In this document: positions 31,444-42,569 of the stretch, in pieces
Layout: every line of letters begins with the position of its first letter
Numbering within the stretch: the stretch's first letter is position 1
Origin: Cytidiella melzeri
Taxonomy: Eukaryota > Basidiomycota > Agaricomycetes > Polyporales > Irpicaceae
DNA: 64,000 nucleotides
Assembly: GCA_022592445.1 (NCBI GenBank)
Contig: JABYQR010000013.1
Location: forward strand, 62,001 to 126,000
Direction of reading: 5' to 3'
Translations under genes and position numbers: made by a program
Notes under the pieces: generated by a model
Database searches by the model: none
The model's input: the letters and a program-made list of their open reading frames with translations, nothing else
Told to the model about the DNA's origin: nothing

Positions 31444-33079
31444 ATGGACCCCTCGGAACCTCTCAACATCGTGTTCATAGCTCTCTCCGTTAGCGGGCAG
31501 CTGAATATTCACCTCGCCGCCATCGAATATCTACTCACCCTTGATTATAAGCAGACATCTCCTCTCCATGTGCATCTCCTCTCGTTCGAGCCTGCTGCCA
31601 AACATGGGACAAGGCTGAGCTCGTCTGCCAAGCCGCCCCATACCTTCACCTTCCATTCTCTCGGAGAGCTCATGTTGTTCACCGAAATCTCCCGAAACGG
31701 CCTCATCGACAGACATGGACCGGCCGAGCTGGTGAAGAGAGGTGGATTGAAATCCTATCGCTTTCTAGCGGAGCTCTTCGGCTTTAATCCTGAACGCTAC
31801 GTCGAGGTATACGAGCGTATCCTTGCGATCCTCAAAACGATCGAGCCAAAGGTTCACATCGCCGTTGTGGATCTCACGATGCCTATTGGAATGGACGCCT
31901 GTATCGTAGCTGGCGTCCGCTGGGGGCTATTATGTCCGAATAGTGGCATTGAGCTAGCAAAGCACGATCAGCCGCTACTCAGAGGCTTCTGGAAATTACC
32001 TGCGTAAGTCATTGAAAGTCGTCCCCCTCCTTCACTGGCTCCGCTCACCACGACTGACTGTACCCAGCCCATACTCAGGCCTCCCATATCCAGTCCCTCT
32101 TCATCTTATCCCCTACAACATCATGCTTAACGTCGCCTTCCTTCGCACGCTCATGGCACATCCAAGGATCAAGGCCCTCGAGTCCCGTAGGGCGAAAGCA
32201 GGTATACCTGGAAAGCTCCTTGAGAAGCCTTTGAAGGAGTTGCCCTTTATGATATGCGCGAGCGTCAAGGAGATGGAGTTCCCGCATGTCCCTGGTGACA
32301 ACGTTGTGTATCCTGGTCCGATTCTCATCCCCGTCCCGCGGCTCTCTCACGAGCAATACCCTGACTTGGCGAGCTTCTTGGAGAGGAAGCGCACGATCGT
32401 CATTAATATGGGTTCCAACTTTTGGTATACCCCTGCTGATGTCGAGAACATCATCGATGGGATCTTGCGCGCACAGCAGGTCTGCAGAGAGAAAGCGTCG
32501 TTCCAAGTGCTATGGAAGCTGAATGGGAAGAAGACCTACCAAGAGTTGCTACACACCAAGCTGGGCGACGCTTTGGTGGATGTTCACACGGAGGAGTGGC
32601 TCGAGCCACCCACGCTTGCGATCCTCCAACATCCCAACGTGGCAGCCTTCGTCAACCACGGTGGAGCTAGTGAGTGCTGTGTCTTAGTGCTTGGAAGGTG
32701 CCAGCTAATTGAGTCCAACCTGCCATGCGTAGATTCTGTTCATGAGGCAGCTTAGTGCGTTCTCTAGTTAAAGACATCAGTCATATCCCAAGCGCTGACC
32801 GTGTGCTGCAGTGCCGGCGTACCCCAGATCATACTTCCTCAATGGCTGGATCTGTACGACTACGCCGTGCGCGTAGAATGGCTCGGGCACGGAATCTACG
32901 CGAACAAAGGTTTCCCTGCACAGATTGACGGAGAGCAGCTTGCTAGGGCGTTCGTAAAGGTCCTAACGGATGAGGGCGACGCGCTCAAAAAGAAGGCGGC
33001 GGAAGTCAGTGAGGCATGTCGAAGGGGTGGGGGTGTCCGCACTGTCGCACAGACCATCCTCAAGGCGGCATCTTCTTGA
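31444..33079 (+). CDS. UDP-glycosyltransferase (GT1-like)
   Basis: Four exons: 31444-32003, 32068-32669, 32733-32754 (22 nt) and 32812-33079, giving 483 residues. GT-B fold enzyme moving sugar from a UDP-sugar to a small acceptor. N-terminal acceptor half: NIVFIALSVSGQLNIHLAAI with substrate-loop features. C-terminal donor half: TIVINMGSNFWYTPADVENI, FQVLWKLNG, then the PSPG-like run EEWLEPPTLAILQHPNVAAF, VNHGGANSVHEAAYAGVPQI, ILPQWLDLYDYAVRVEWLGH. The His of VNHGG and the Gln/Asp of PQWLDLYD are present. No signal peptide or C-terminal membrane anchor, so probably cytosolic. The acceptor is unknown (sterol, phenolic or xenobiotic). Confidence 0.88.
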
Positions 33080-33500
33080 CGTGTTTTCTGTGATTTTTGG
33101 GTAATCCGTGGTCGCTGATGATTCCGTCAGATTCTCGATGGTTCAGGATGCTTTCCAGCTGTGCGGCAAACAAGATTTTAGCTTATGTCACACTTATGCA
33201 TGCAATCTTTCCAGCTTCTTTTATTGCACGTTCTCCTGGTCTTGTTACGATATGAGCGCACGCGCGATAGGCGTACGGTCTAGCAGTGTCCTGAGGTTGA
33301 AATATAAGGGAACACTGAGATTGGAGAGCAGAATGAGGGGCTTACCAGTGATCTGCTGCTCATCTTGACCCTCGTGGAGGCTTTTGTCATATACGTCAGG
33401 CTACAACTTGACTTTATAAACTTCCCTTATTAATCCCAGCTCCAAGTCCTCGTCAGACACCATCCTCACATTCGCAATCTTCTCAGACAGGATAGCTTCC
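33080..33500. other. Convergent 3' intergenic region
   Basis: 3' flanks of the glycosyltransferase (+) and the membrane protein (-). A second minus-strand frame from about 33530 to a stop at 33401-33403 reads GSSGANYSNEEAILSEKIAN and onward and looks protein-like, but it does not join in phase to the upstream exon. See the 33501-35145 entry. Confidence 0.45.
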
Positions 33501-35145
33501 TCATTCGAATAATTGGCTCCTGAGGATCCGTCTTATTGGCACGGCGGTGATAGTAGTAAGTCACCAAAATGACTTGTCTTTCTTTCACGTTGGAGAGACT
33601 CACACATCTATATTGGTTGTAAGCTGCGTGTCGCTCGGCTGAACCGATTCGCCAGCAGATAAAGATCTCCTGGGTGCATCAAGACCTCGCGTGAGCACGC
33701 CCGGACTGGTTTGGCTTGATGCTATTCGTACCTCGAGGTTTGTCCTCCATCCTTCATCTTGTGTAAACGGACGACGACTGCTGACCAAGCTATGACGCTG
33801 TCGACAATTTTGGATGTGAACTAATCTCTGTCTTGTCCGCTCGGACTGGTAGATAGTATACCTCGTCATGCAGCCTGGGACGATAAGGAAGATGTTCATC
33901 GTGTATATCATGAGCGTAAGCACTCTCGTTTCTTCTCAGTTGTTGGCGAAAAGCGCAGACCATTCAGATCAAGTGAGACCACGATCTACACGTGGAAAAT
34001 ATAAGCACCACGACCACTTCCATACCAGAAAGAATGGCTCACGCTCATGGGTATACAGGTCATGCAAGCGATGAGTACGTATAAAACCCCTTGCGTCACT
34101 AAGACATGTTGCAAAGGCGAGCTCAACGGGACGTGGTGTCTTCGCAGGCCGACCACTGTCAAAACGAGGATGATCCAGTCCCACACCGCTGCTAACAATA
34201 GTCTCAGGTCCTATTTGGCTCTCGAATATGTATGAGGCGCTCACTGTAGCTGTAAAACCCAGTAAGAGACTTCTGCATCTGTGATGATGCCGCTAGAACG
34301 CTGCAGACGGTATGGCTAGTATTCCAGTCAGGCGCGTAGATCTCGTCGCTTCCTGGAAGCCACGCATCCGATATTGAAAGAGTAGAGCTTTTAGGTCAAA
34401 CTGACCTAATATCGCATAAACCAAATGTCCAACAGTACAAACAATCATGATAAGCTTCGTCCACCAGTTATCTTTCCAGAGAGTGTACCTGCCAGTCACA
34501 GGTCAACATGCCAGCTGTTGCGCATCAGAAAGGATATCTTCTGCTCACGCGCGTAAGGCTAAATTTGCGCTGGAAGCAACAAGAGTTATGCCGCTTATAG
34601 CCTAAGACATGTTGAGGTAAGACGGTATGTCTTCCATGAACGGACTTACACAAAGTGCGCGTTGATGATCTGAATGGGTGAGTCAAGGGTGCGACTGTAC
34701 ACAGACGGGGGCTTACCATGACTCCTGCATGACATTGCGAAAGCCTTCTGCAAATGCGTGATGACAAGACTGTATAATGGGATCTTTTTCATATGTAAGC
34801 ACGAAGAGTGAGACTTACAGTAAGGTAAGCGTTGCTGATTGTCCGTAGCGTCCGAGCAAGTAAGGAATCTTTAGGTTCTGTTAGCCACGACATCGAGGAG
34901 GGTATATCAAGGAGCGACGAACGTGTGCGCAGGAGAGCTTCAAGCGTCGTGCTATCAAAGCTCCTTCGACGATATGCCATGTTTGGATGAGCCACCAGCT
35001 ACGTGAGGATATCTGAGCATACATGCTCGGTAGAGGAAGGAAATTATACTGCAACTCACGCGAACGCTCCCATCATGCAAATGGCCATATTATGAAAGAG
35101 AAAGGCGCAGAGAGCCTCGATCTCTGGGCTCCTCCAGTCTACCAT
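33501..35145 (-). CDS. Multi-pass (about 7-TM) fungal membrane protein, paralogue A
   Basis: Fourteen exons: 35060-35145, 34923-34998, 34819-34868, 34717-34769, 34650-34669, 34549-34601, 34406-34488, 34245-34352, 34043-34191, 33961-33985, 33862-33922, 33732-33797, 33604-33669 and 33501-33531, giving 308 residues. It pairs with 42570-44385: same start (MVDWRSPEIEALC vs MVDWKSPEVETLC), WWLIQTWHIVEGAL, IPYLLGRYGQSATLTLLLV, YTLWKDNWWTKLIMIVCTVG, GFYSYTAVWDWIILVLTVVG and SVIAWSAVVVRLHKMKDG. Exons 1-7 have identical lengths in the two genes. Function unknown. It is the type of poly-helix protein expanded in Agaricomycetes. The last exon's frame (VRILRSQLFE) is unlike its paralogue, and a better-looking frame is offset, so the 3' end may carry a frameshift. 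Confidence 0.7.
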
Positions 35146-35695
35146 CTTGTCAAGGCAGGAAGGGTCTTCAACGAGGACGGCGGTGGTCGCAAGCCAAGAC
35201 GAACGGGCTCTGGATACCTGGAATTCCCGCAGTTGGCGGCGCTCATCCGAGCCATGCTCTCCATCAGCAAAAAGTGAAAGAGTCAACCTGATCGATCGCT
35301 GTCGCGCTGCAGGAGGTGAAGGAGCACGGTTAGTCACGCCAAAACATGATTAAAACGGCCACTGACGGTGAACAAGCAGTGGTTACGGCCATTTATTGCG
35401 CCCATGTTTCCAATCTTCGACTGAGGGATGGCCGCCACGAAAGTATGCCTGATACATGACCTTTGGAAGACACGTGTCTGAGACAGGTCCAAGCTCAAGC
35501 TGCTTGCACTCTTGCAGAATTGTCTGAGAAAGCATCTACTCTCAGATTCAGTGGGAGTAGTATAAGACGAACTTCAACAAAAACGACGTGCAGTGGAATT
35601 GATCGGACTTGTGATCCGCCATCATCCCATCTCAACGTTCTCAACTCTCATGCATCTCATGAGCGGCTAGATCGACTCTACCATCTCTCGCTGAA
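35146..35695. other. Divergent promoter region membrane protein A / CIA1
   Basis: No gene. ORFs such as 35056-35337 (-), 35023-35277 (+) and 35463-35732 (+) are extensions or shadows of flanking exons. Confidence 0.5.
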
Positions 35696-37072
35696 ATGGA
35701 CGTCGATCTGCCAGGAAAAATTGAACTCGTAGCCGATTTACCAGGTAATCCCCCCTCTCGAGGCTTACTCACATAGGACGTGTCTGTTCACAACCATGCA
35801 TTCACAGGTCACGAAGACAGAGCGTGGCATATCGCCTGGAATCCCACTCGGCACCTGCTCGCCTCGTGTTCAGCGGACAAAACCGTCCGTCTCTACAACT
35901 ACACCCGTCCAAACGAACCCGGAGGCCTCCCAAACTTCGAACTGAACACCTCAATAGCGACAGGTCACACAAAGACCGTGCGAGCGGTAGCATGGTCGCC
36001 TTCCGGTCAAACCCTCGCCACTGCGTCGTTCGACGCCAACATCGGCATATGGGCACAAGATGATGACGACGACGATGGTAACGCTGGTGGCGGAGAGTGG
36101 GAGTGCATGAGCTTGCTGGAGGGTCACGAGACAGAATGCAAGAGTGTGGCTTATTCGAGCAGCGGAACTCTCTTGGCGAGTTGCAGCCGGGATAAAACAG
36201 TGTGGATATGGGAGGGTGCGTAACTCTTTTTTCCCCCCGAAATTTAGTTCTCAGCTGACACTTTGTCAAGTACATCCTGATTCCGACTTTGAGTGTATGG
36301 GAGTCCTCATGGAGCATAGTCAAGATGTCAAGAGTGTGGCCTGGCACCCAACGGAAGAGGTCAGTTCCATCGACGTCGTCTTTCACTACATAAATCCTTC
36401 TGAGTGCCTCGCTACTATTGCACTTTTCCTCCTCGCTGACGATAACCATAGCACAGATCCTCGCCTCTGCGTCCTACGATGACACTATAAAGCTATACCT
36501 CGATGATCCTTCAGATGACTGGTTCTGCGCTGCCACTCTCACAGGACACTCCTCAACGGTGTGGAGTTTAGCTTGGGAACCAGAACGCGGGCAATATCTC
36601 GCTTCAAGCTCAGACGATCATACCATCCGGATTTGGCGACGGATCCCGGGCGGAAGAGACATCAAGTTTGAGTGTGCGGCTGTAATTGAGGCCCATGAAC
36701 GAAGTGTTTACTCCATTAGCTGGTGTCAAAGTCCTTCGAAGGCGAGCTCGGCTGAAAGTGGCCGCAAAGATCTCGGGTGGTTGGCGAGTACAGGCGGCGA
36801 CGGCACAGTGCTTGTCTGGCAAATTGTGGTGAGTGTCCTTTTCTGACCACTTGTCGTTGTAGGTACGTCTCACTGATCCACTCGTGCAGGAGCTGCTCGA
36901 GAATCCGGAGAGTTCGCCAAAGATTGAGCACAGGTTGCTTGCTCGCCTCGATGCCGCTCACGGTGTGCATGATTTGAACGCTATCGCGTGGTGTCCTAGA
37001 GCCGGAATGGAGAGTATTTTCGCCACGGCTGGTGATGATGGCCATACCAAAGTATGGAAGCTTGTACAATAG
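35696..37072 (+). CDS. CIA1: Cytosolic iron-sulfur assembly protein 1 (WD40)
   Basis: Five exons: 35696-35744, 35808-36215, 36271-36359, 36457-36828 and 36890-37072, giving 366 residues. A seven-bladed WD40 propeller with repeats visible by their WD-type ends: VRLYNY, IGIWAQ, VWIWEV, IKLYLD, IRIWRR, VLVWQI and KVWKLV. The blade starts [56 protein letters not shown] and [14 protein letters not shown] match CIAO1/Cia1. It forms the CIA targeting complex that delivers Fe-S clusters to cytosolic and nuclear enzymes. Blade 2 carries an acidic insert ([14 protein letters not shown]). HIS5 follows 216 bp downstream on the same strand. Confidence 0.93.
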
Positions 37073-37288
37073 TCAAAAGAGGGTATTTTCACGCTCAAGT
37101 CGTTGCTCCCTGGCTGTCGGAACGGGTGTTGCCCTCCTCCGTGATCCGTGCTGGACGGATGAGCGGGCCGTGAGATAAGATTGAGTCATAACTCAAAATT
37201 ATGAGATTGCTCTCTCGACTTTCATATGTAGCATCCTCTTGACAGACATTCTATCATATAATCAAGTCTCACACAGCGTTCCACAAGC

Positions 37289-38667
37289 ATGCCCATCCTT
37301 GGTCTCAACCCTTCCCTTTACCCCCAAAAGCCCGCCCATTTCGACATCGAGCGCGTCATTCGACCCAACATCCTCTATTTGCACCCATACCGTTGCGCAA
37401 GAGACGACTATTCAGAGGGCATTCTCCTAGACGCAAATGAAAACGCCTTTGGCCACTCGATACCCTCCGCATCGCAGGTTCAAGATGCATCGATAGCGAT
37501 AGATAGCGAACTAGAGCACACCCTCGAACTCGATTTGCACCGGTACCCTTCACCCACCCACGACCCCATCAAGGCTCGCATAGCAGAACTCAGATCTCTA
37601 CCAGGGACAGAGTATGTGTTCTTGGGTGTAGGTTCGGACGAAGTCATCGATCTGCTCATGCGGGTGTGCGTCGCGCCTGGGAAGGAAAAGATCCTGACTA
37701 CGCCGCCCACGTACGGCATGTATGCTGTATGCGCGCAGGTCAATGATGTCGGAGTCGTCAAAGTCCCTCTGGAGTTGGGAGGAATTAATGGAGAAGGTGG
37801 AGAGTCGGGAAGATTCTCTGTTAGACTTGAGGAGGTGTGAGCCCAGTGCCCCATTTCATTGTCTTCTGTAAATGGCGGCCTGACGCCTGCGAGATAGGTT
37901 AAACAGGCCATTCGGGCTGATCCAGCTATCAAGCTCGTATTTTTGTGTTCCCCCGGAAACCCAACAGGCACACTTATTACGCTGTCGGCGATACGCTCGT
38001 TACTCGAATTTGAAGAGTTCAAGGGCATCGTGGTGGTAGACGAAGCGTACATCGACTTTGCGGGCGACAATGCGAGTGCTGCCTCTCTGGTCACGGAGTA
38101 TGCGAATCTTTGTGTCATGCAGACTCTGAGCAAAAGTTTCGGTCTCGCAGCGATTCGGTACGTGTAGACTCGTCCGTCGTCTATCCGTCAGTACTTCACC
38201 TGATTTTTCAATATAGATTAGGAGTTGCAATTGCGCACCCAGCGTTGATCCAAATACTCATGAACACCAAGGCCCCATACAACATCTCGACACCGACCGC
38301 TGCGCTCGCCCTTTCTGCTCTCTCCGCTGAGGCGGTGTCATCGATGCGCCAAAAGGTAGCTGCGTTGGTTGCAGGGCGCGACTGGCTGTTGAACGCACTG
38401 TCCAAGTTCACCGAGCTTGGTTCTGCCATCGGAGGCAACGACGCTAACTTTATTGTTGTTCCTGTTCTGGAGAAGAGTGGCAGTGGGAAACCAGACAGCG
38501 CGCGTGCGCAGAGGATATATAGAGCTCTAGCTGAGGAGGAGGGCGTTGTGGTGCGGTACCGAGGCGGTGAGCCTGGCTGCGCTGGGTGTCTGCGGATAAC
38601 GGTGGGCACGGAAAAGGAGAACCAGACGGTTGTGGCCAAGCTGAAGGATGTGCTGGGGAAGTTGTGA
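37289..38667 (+). CDS. HIS5: Histidinol-phosphate aminotransferase
   Basis: Three exons: 37289-37834, 37898-38157 and 38217-38667, giving 418 residues. PLP-dependent class II aminotransferase: imidazole-acetol phosphate plus glutamate to histidinol phosphate, a late step of histidine synthesis in the cytosol. Blocks: ILLDANENAFG, LHRYPSPTHDPIK, YVFLGVGSDEVIDLLMR, TTPPTYGMYAV, LVFLCSPGNPTGT, GIVVVDEAYIDFAG, TLSKSFGLAAIRLG (the Lys that binds PLP) and VVVRYRGGEPGCAGCLRITV. Length is near the yeast enzyme with a short fungal insert after NAFGHS. The USP gene starts 207 bp downstream on the same strand. Confidence 0.95.
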
Positions 38668-38874
38668 GTTAGCTACGGCGCAGTAAATGTAGACGTATGT
38701 TGTTCAAGTCATGAACGTGGCCGCTCTAGCGCTAAGATCATGCGGAGGCCCATGGCCACCGATCACAGCTAATCTCACTCATGTACTCTGCACCATACGG
38801 TATAACTCTCCCTACTCCCGCTCGTCACTTTCCCTTTCTCCCTGCAACCACCCTACCATTCACTCCCTACCATC

Positions 38875-41800
38875 ATGCCCAAGAGCAAAAAGCAACCAAC
38901 AGCGCAGGAGCTGTACTGGGCTCGAAAGCAGAGAGAGGAGGACGAGAAAAACGCACATCTCCCGCCTGGCTTGATCAACCATGGCAACACCTGTTTCATG
39001 AACTCGACGCTGCAAGGGGTGCGCTTGCTCAAACTTTGCTGACTGATGTTTGTTGACACGACCCGTACCGCTTTGCTTCTAGCTCATCGCGACTCCGCTG
39101 CTGCACAAGCTCGTGAACTTTGAGGACATACCATCGTCGTCGTCCGCTTCTACCTCCACCACCATCGCTGCACGCAACTCTCCGCAGCTGACAAACGGAC
39201 ATGGACACGGCGGGGAGTATGAGCACGAATGGGAGCAAGGGATGCCGCTCGGGGACGTGTTTGTCATGCTACTGCAGAAAGCATGGGGAATTCAGCAAAA
39301 TCAGAGCAGGCAGAGCATGAGTCCAAAGTGAGTCCGTTTTGACTGTGTAACGATATCTCTGGAATGTTCAGACAATACGCTCAGAGAGATGCTAACGACG
39401 ATCGGCCGCAAATACGACCAGTACCTCGACTTTCGTCAGCAGGACGCCCACGAATTCCTCACGCACATGCTTGATGCCATACGATTAGAGGAAGTCGACG
39501 TGCGTTGCCCATGCTCTTGTTTCCGCCTGAAGTTGCTCAGCTGCAACTAATTCTTAGATGATCAAGAAACGACAGCCCCCGCCACCTCCGCCACCGAAAG
39601 GGAAGAGAAGACGAACGAGGCATTCAGCGGATTCAACACCAGACGAGGACAAGCTCGTTCCGTTTGTGGACATGATCTTTGGCGGGAAACTGGCCAGCAT
39701 CCTCGTCTGTGATGCATGCAAGAAGATCTCCGTGACACATGAAGATTTTCACGACCTGAGCCTGAGCATCAAGCCTGAGGATTACATAAAGGAGCGTAAA
39801 CGGGATCGCTTCAGAGGAATTGCAAAGAAGCTACGCCTGATCCCGAAGGCACACACCAGTCGCGCTTCGTCGGTGCCCGCGAGTCCAGCACGGAGTACTC
39901 TGCAGCTAGTACCAGACCACGCAGATGCTCCGGTAGAGGTCGAGACGCGGCGGCGGAGCCTAGAAGATACGGCGGGAGACTCAGACCGGGATCGCAACAC
40001 GTCAGGAGACTCGGCAGGCCCTGTCGTAGACCTAGACGCGAAAGCATTGTCTGGCGACTCCGACGCACCGCCGAAGGATGGCTCCCCCCATGTTAGCTTT
40101 GCAGATCCCGCTGCAGCTGATGGAGAGAAGGCACACGATGCGTGGGGCAAGCTCGGTCGTCGCATCAACCTGTCGATGAGTGTCTCAGGAAGGAAGGAGA
40201 AGCGGTTGAGTCGATCGTTGTCAAACTCCCGGTCGGGTAGTCGAGAGCGACTTCCGCCAAACACCAACGCTCCGTGGGTGCCTATTTCGAGTCCTTTGCT
40301 CGATGGCGTGGGTTCTGCTAGCCCGAACATACCCAGAACTAGCTCTCCGTTACCACTTGGCACTTCACCTATAAACTCTCCCACTCCGTCTCACACCCCA
40401 GGGCCATTCCCCAATGTGCGACAGCTCTCTGGGATAGGACTGGGGGATCTAATTAAGCATAGCAATCCTCATTCCCCGAAGCAGCCACGGCCGCCCAAGC
40501 CAACTCGAGAAGAGTCTGCATATCTGCGCCGGGTCCTCGCTGACGTGAATCCATCTGGATCAAGCACATTCTCGCTCATACATCAAGCTCTCAGCGGAAA
40601 CTCCCCGTCGGCGACACCACTATCAGCGCAGGCTCTGCTTGTTAAGCTAGGTCATTTGCCGGGAATCGAGGAATGCCTGCGGTTGTTCACTGCTGTGGAG
40701 GTGCTCGACGGAGACAACATGGTCGGGTGCCATCGGTGCTGGAAGATTGCCAACGGCACGTACAAGCCGCGAAATGACAAATGCGACGAAAACAGCGAAG
40801 ACGGCGACGAGGATTCGCAAAACGACCCTATCCTTGTTGATCCAGAGGGCGTACCCTGGGCTCCAGTGACAAGGGTCAATACTGCCAGTTCTGCGGACTC
40901 GGTGAATTTGCCCGGCTATGTCACTCATGCTTCTACTCCAGTCATCTCAGAGGTTGCAGAAACGTCTTCGTTGTTCACGCCGGATAGCGCGTCTGTGATG
41001 TCGGCACCCACAACCATTGAGTCTATTCCGAACGGCACTGCGAAGCCTACCTCCTTACCTGTTAACGTTGGAGTCGCCCAACCCAGTCAGGAAACGGCTA
41101 CAACACCGGATGCGCCTTTACCGTCGTACGGCGGCTTTCCCATACCGTCTATATCTACCACTGGACCAGATACCCCTGTGACTTCTCCCGCGGTAGCCGC
41201 ACGGGGAGAGCAGCAGCAAGAAGCCGCACGACCCGCCATTATATCTAGAGATACATTACAACCCCCCATATTCAGAAAGCATAGAGCCGGGAAGAGAAGC
41301 TCTGAGGAGGAGGAAGACGGCGTATCTGCCGAGGAAAGCTATGACTCTGAAAGCGAAGACGCGTCCGGGTTCTCTGATGTCTCATCTGTAGCGTCTCCGG
41401 TAGTCTCTCCTTCGGCGTCACCGCACGCATCTGTAGAGAGGCTGCCTCGCGCCAGCACCCCTGAATTAGAAAATCGCTCCAAGGTACCCCGGCGTGAACA
41501 GGTTATCTTGCGGCGCACGTTCAAGCGCTACCTCATCGCGATGCCGCCTCCCATATTGATCATCCATCTCAAGCGCTTCCAGCAGACGTCGAAGTCCCCG
41601 TACGCCATGTCGTTCTCTTCTGGTTTCAAGAAATTGGACGACTCGGTGGCGTTTCCCGAGTATCTTGATCTCGCGCCGTATCTCGCACCGAAGAAAGAAG
41701 ACTATGGGCTGGGGAGGAAGAAACACAAGGACAAAGGGGAGAAGGAGCTGGAGTGCGTGTACCGACTGTACGCCGTCGTGGTACATATCGGCAACATGGT

Positions 41801-42085
41801 ACGTCACTTTGATATTATCACAAGCTTGGTTTGACGCAAACATGACTGATTCTGTCGATGCGAACTCAGTTGGGAGGTCATTACGTTTCATACACAGCGC
41901 TTCCTCCAACAGCGAGCGGTCCGCAACCCTCTGCTGACGGCGATTCTTCTCCTACCGAAACTGCCCCTACCTATCCCGAACCGCAGAGGCAGTGGGCATT
42001 CATTAGCGATACCAACGTGCGGTTGGTATCGCTGGAGGAGGTGTTAAAGGCCAAGGCATATCTTTGTATGTACGAGCGTATATAA
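38875..42085 (+). CDS. Ubiquitin carboxyl-terminal hydrolase (USP family)
   Basis: Five exons: 38875-39018, 39083-39327, 39385-39499, 39558-41798 and 41870-42085, giving 986 residues. Cysteine protease that removes ubiquitin. The Cys box is GLINHGNTCFMNSTLQ (Cys about residue 41). FRQQDAHEFLTHMLDAI follows, then PFVDMIFGGKLASILVCDAC with zinc-type Cys. The His box is LGGHYVSYTALPPT with QWAFISDTNVRLVSLEEVL. Between the two catalytic halves sits a disordered insert of about 570 residues rich in Ser/Pro/Thr and acidic runs. Overall layout resembles the USP16/45-like group without the N-terminal zf-UBP. IIHLKRFQQTSKSPYAM precedes the His box as expected. An MIKKRQPPPPPPPKGKRRR basic patch near the middle could be a nuclear signal. 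Confidence 0.92.
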
Positions 42086-42569
42086 TCTGTTTTATTATGG
42101 AGCTGGAATCTCTCCGCTGTCTAATCATTCTCGAAGCAGAGTGGCACATTGATCACGCTCAGCGTATTCTGTTCTGCCGTTGCATGAGTTCCCATGGCGG
42201 TCTGACTCAGCCAGCACAACCGGGTCAGCAACGAATGTAAGCATCGTCGCACTTGGATCTCGAGGGCTGAATGGTTTCATCGACAGGCACGCTTCCGAGA
42301 GGGGCCGGTGTCCCAGAGCTGTCAACGATCTTAGCGACCCTTGCCAGCGGAATGGGTTTAACCCAGGAGTATACACTTGTAAGAAGACATCCTGACATTC
42401 TGCATTCTCTACAGCTACAGTATATCGGAAACCAAGACCTAAAGTAGGCTACTATATATTCGAGAACAGGGACAGTTTACGTTACTTTCTTTTCCCTTCT
42501 TGACCTGATTTCCCGTGAGCGAGGACTTTCGCTAGCCGCAGCTACAGCTGGCTGCCCCATCGACGCAAG
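42086..42569. other. Intergenic between USP and membrane protein B
   Basis: No gene. The ORF pair 42125-42376 (-) and 42180-42395 (+) overlap and have no domain. Confidence 0.5.

Noticed and set aside
30960..31493. 177-codon ORF before and over the glycosyltransferase start
   Set aside because: Overlaps the true first exon in another frame and has no recognisable features.
37480..38133. 217-codon ORF antisense to HIS5
   Set aside because: Shadow of the HIS5 coding frame and its intron; no domain, no own start context.
39782..40384. 200-codon ORF antisense to the USP insert
   Set aside because: Mirror of a Ser/Pro-rich coding stretch; low-complexity composition explains the open frame.
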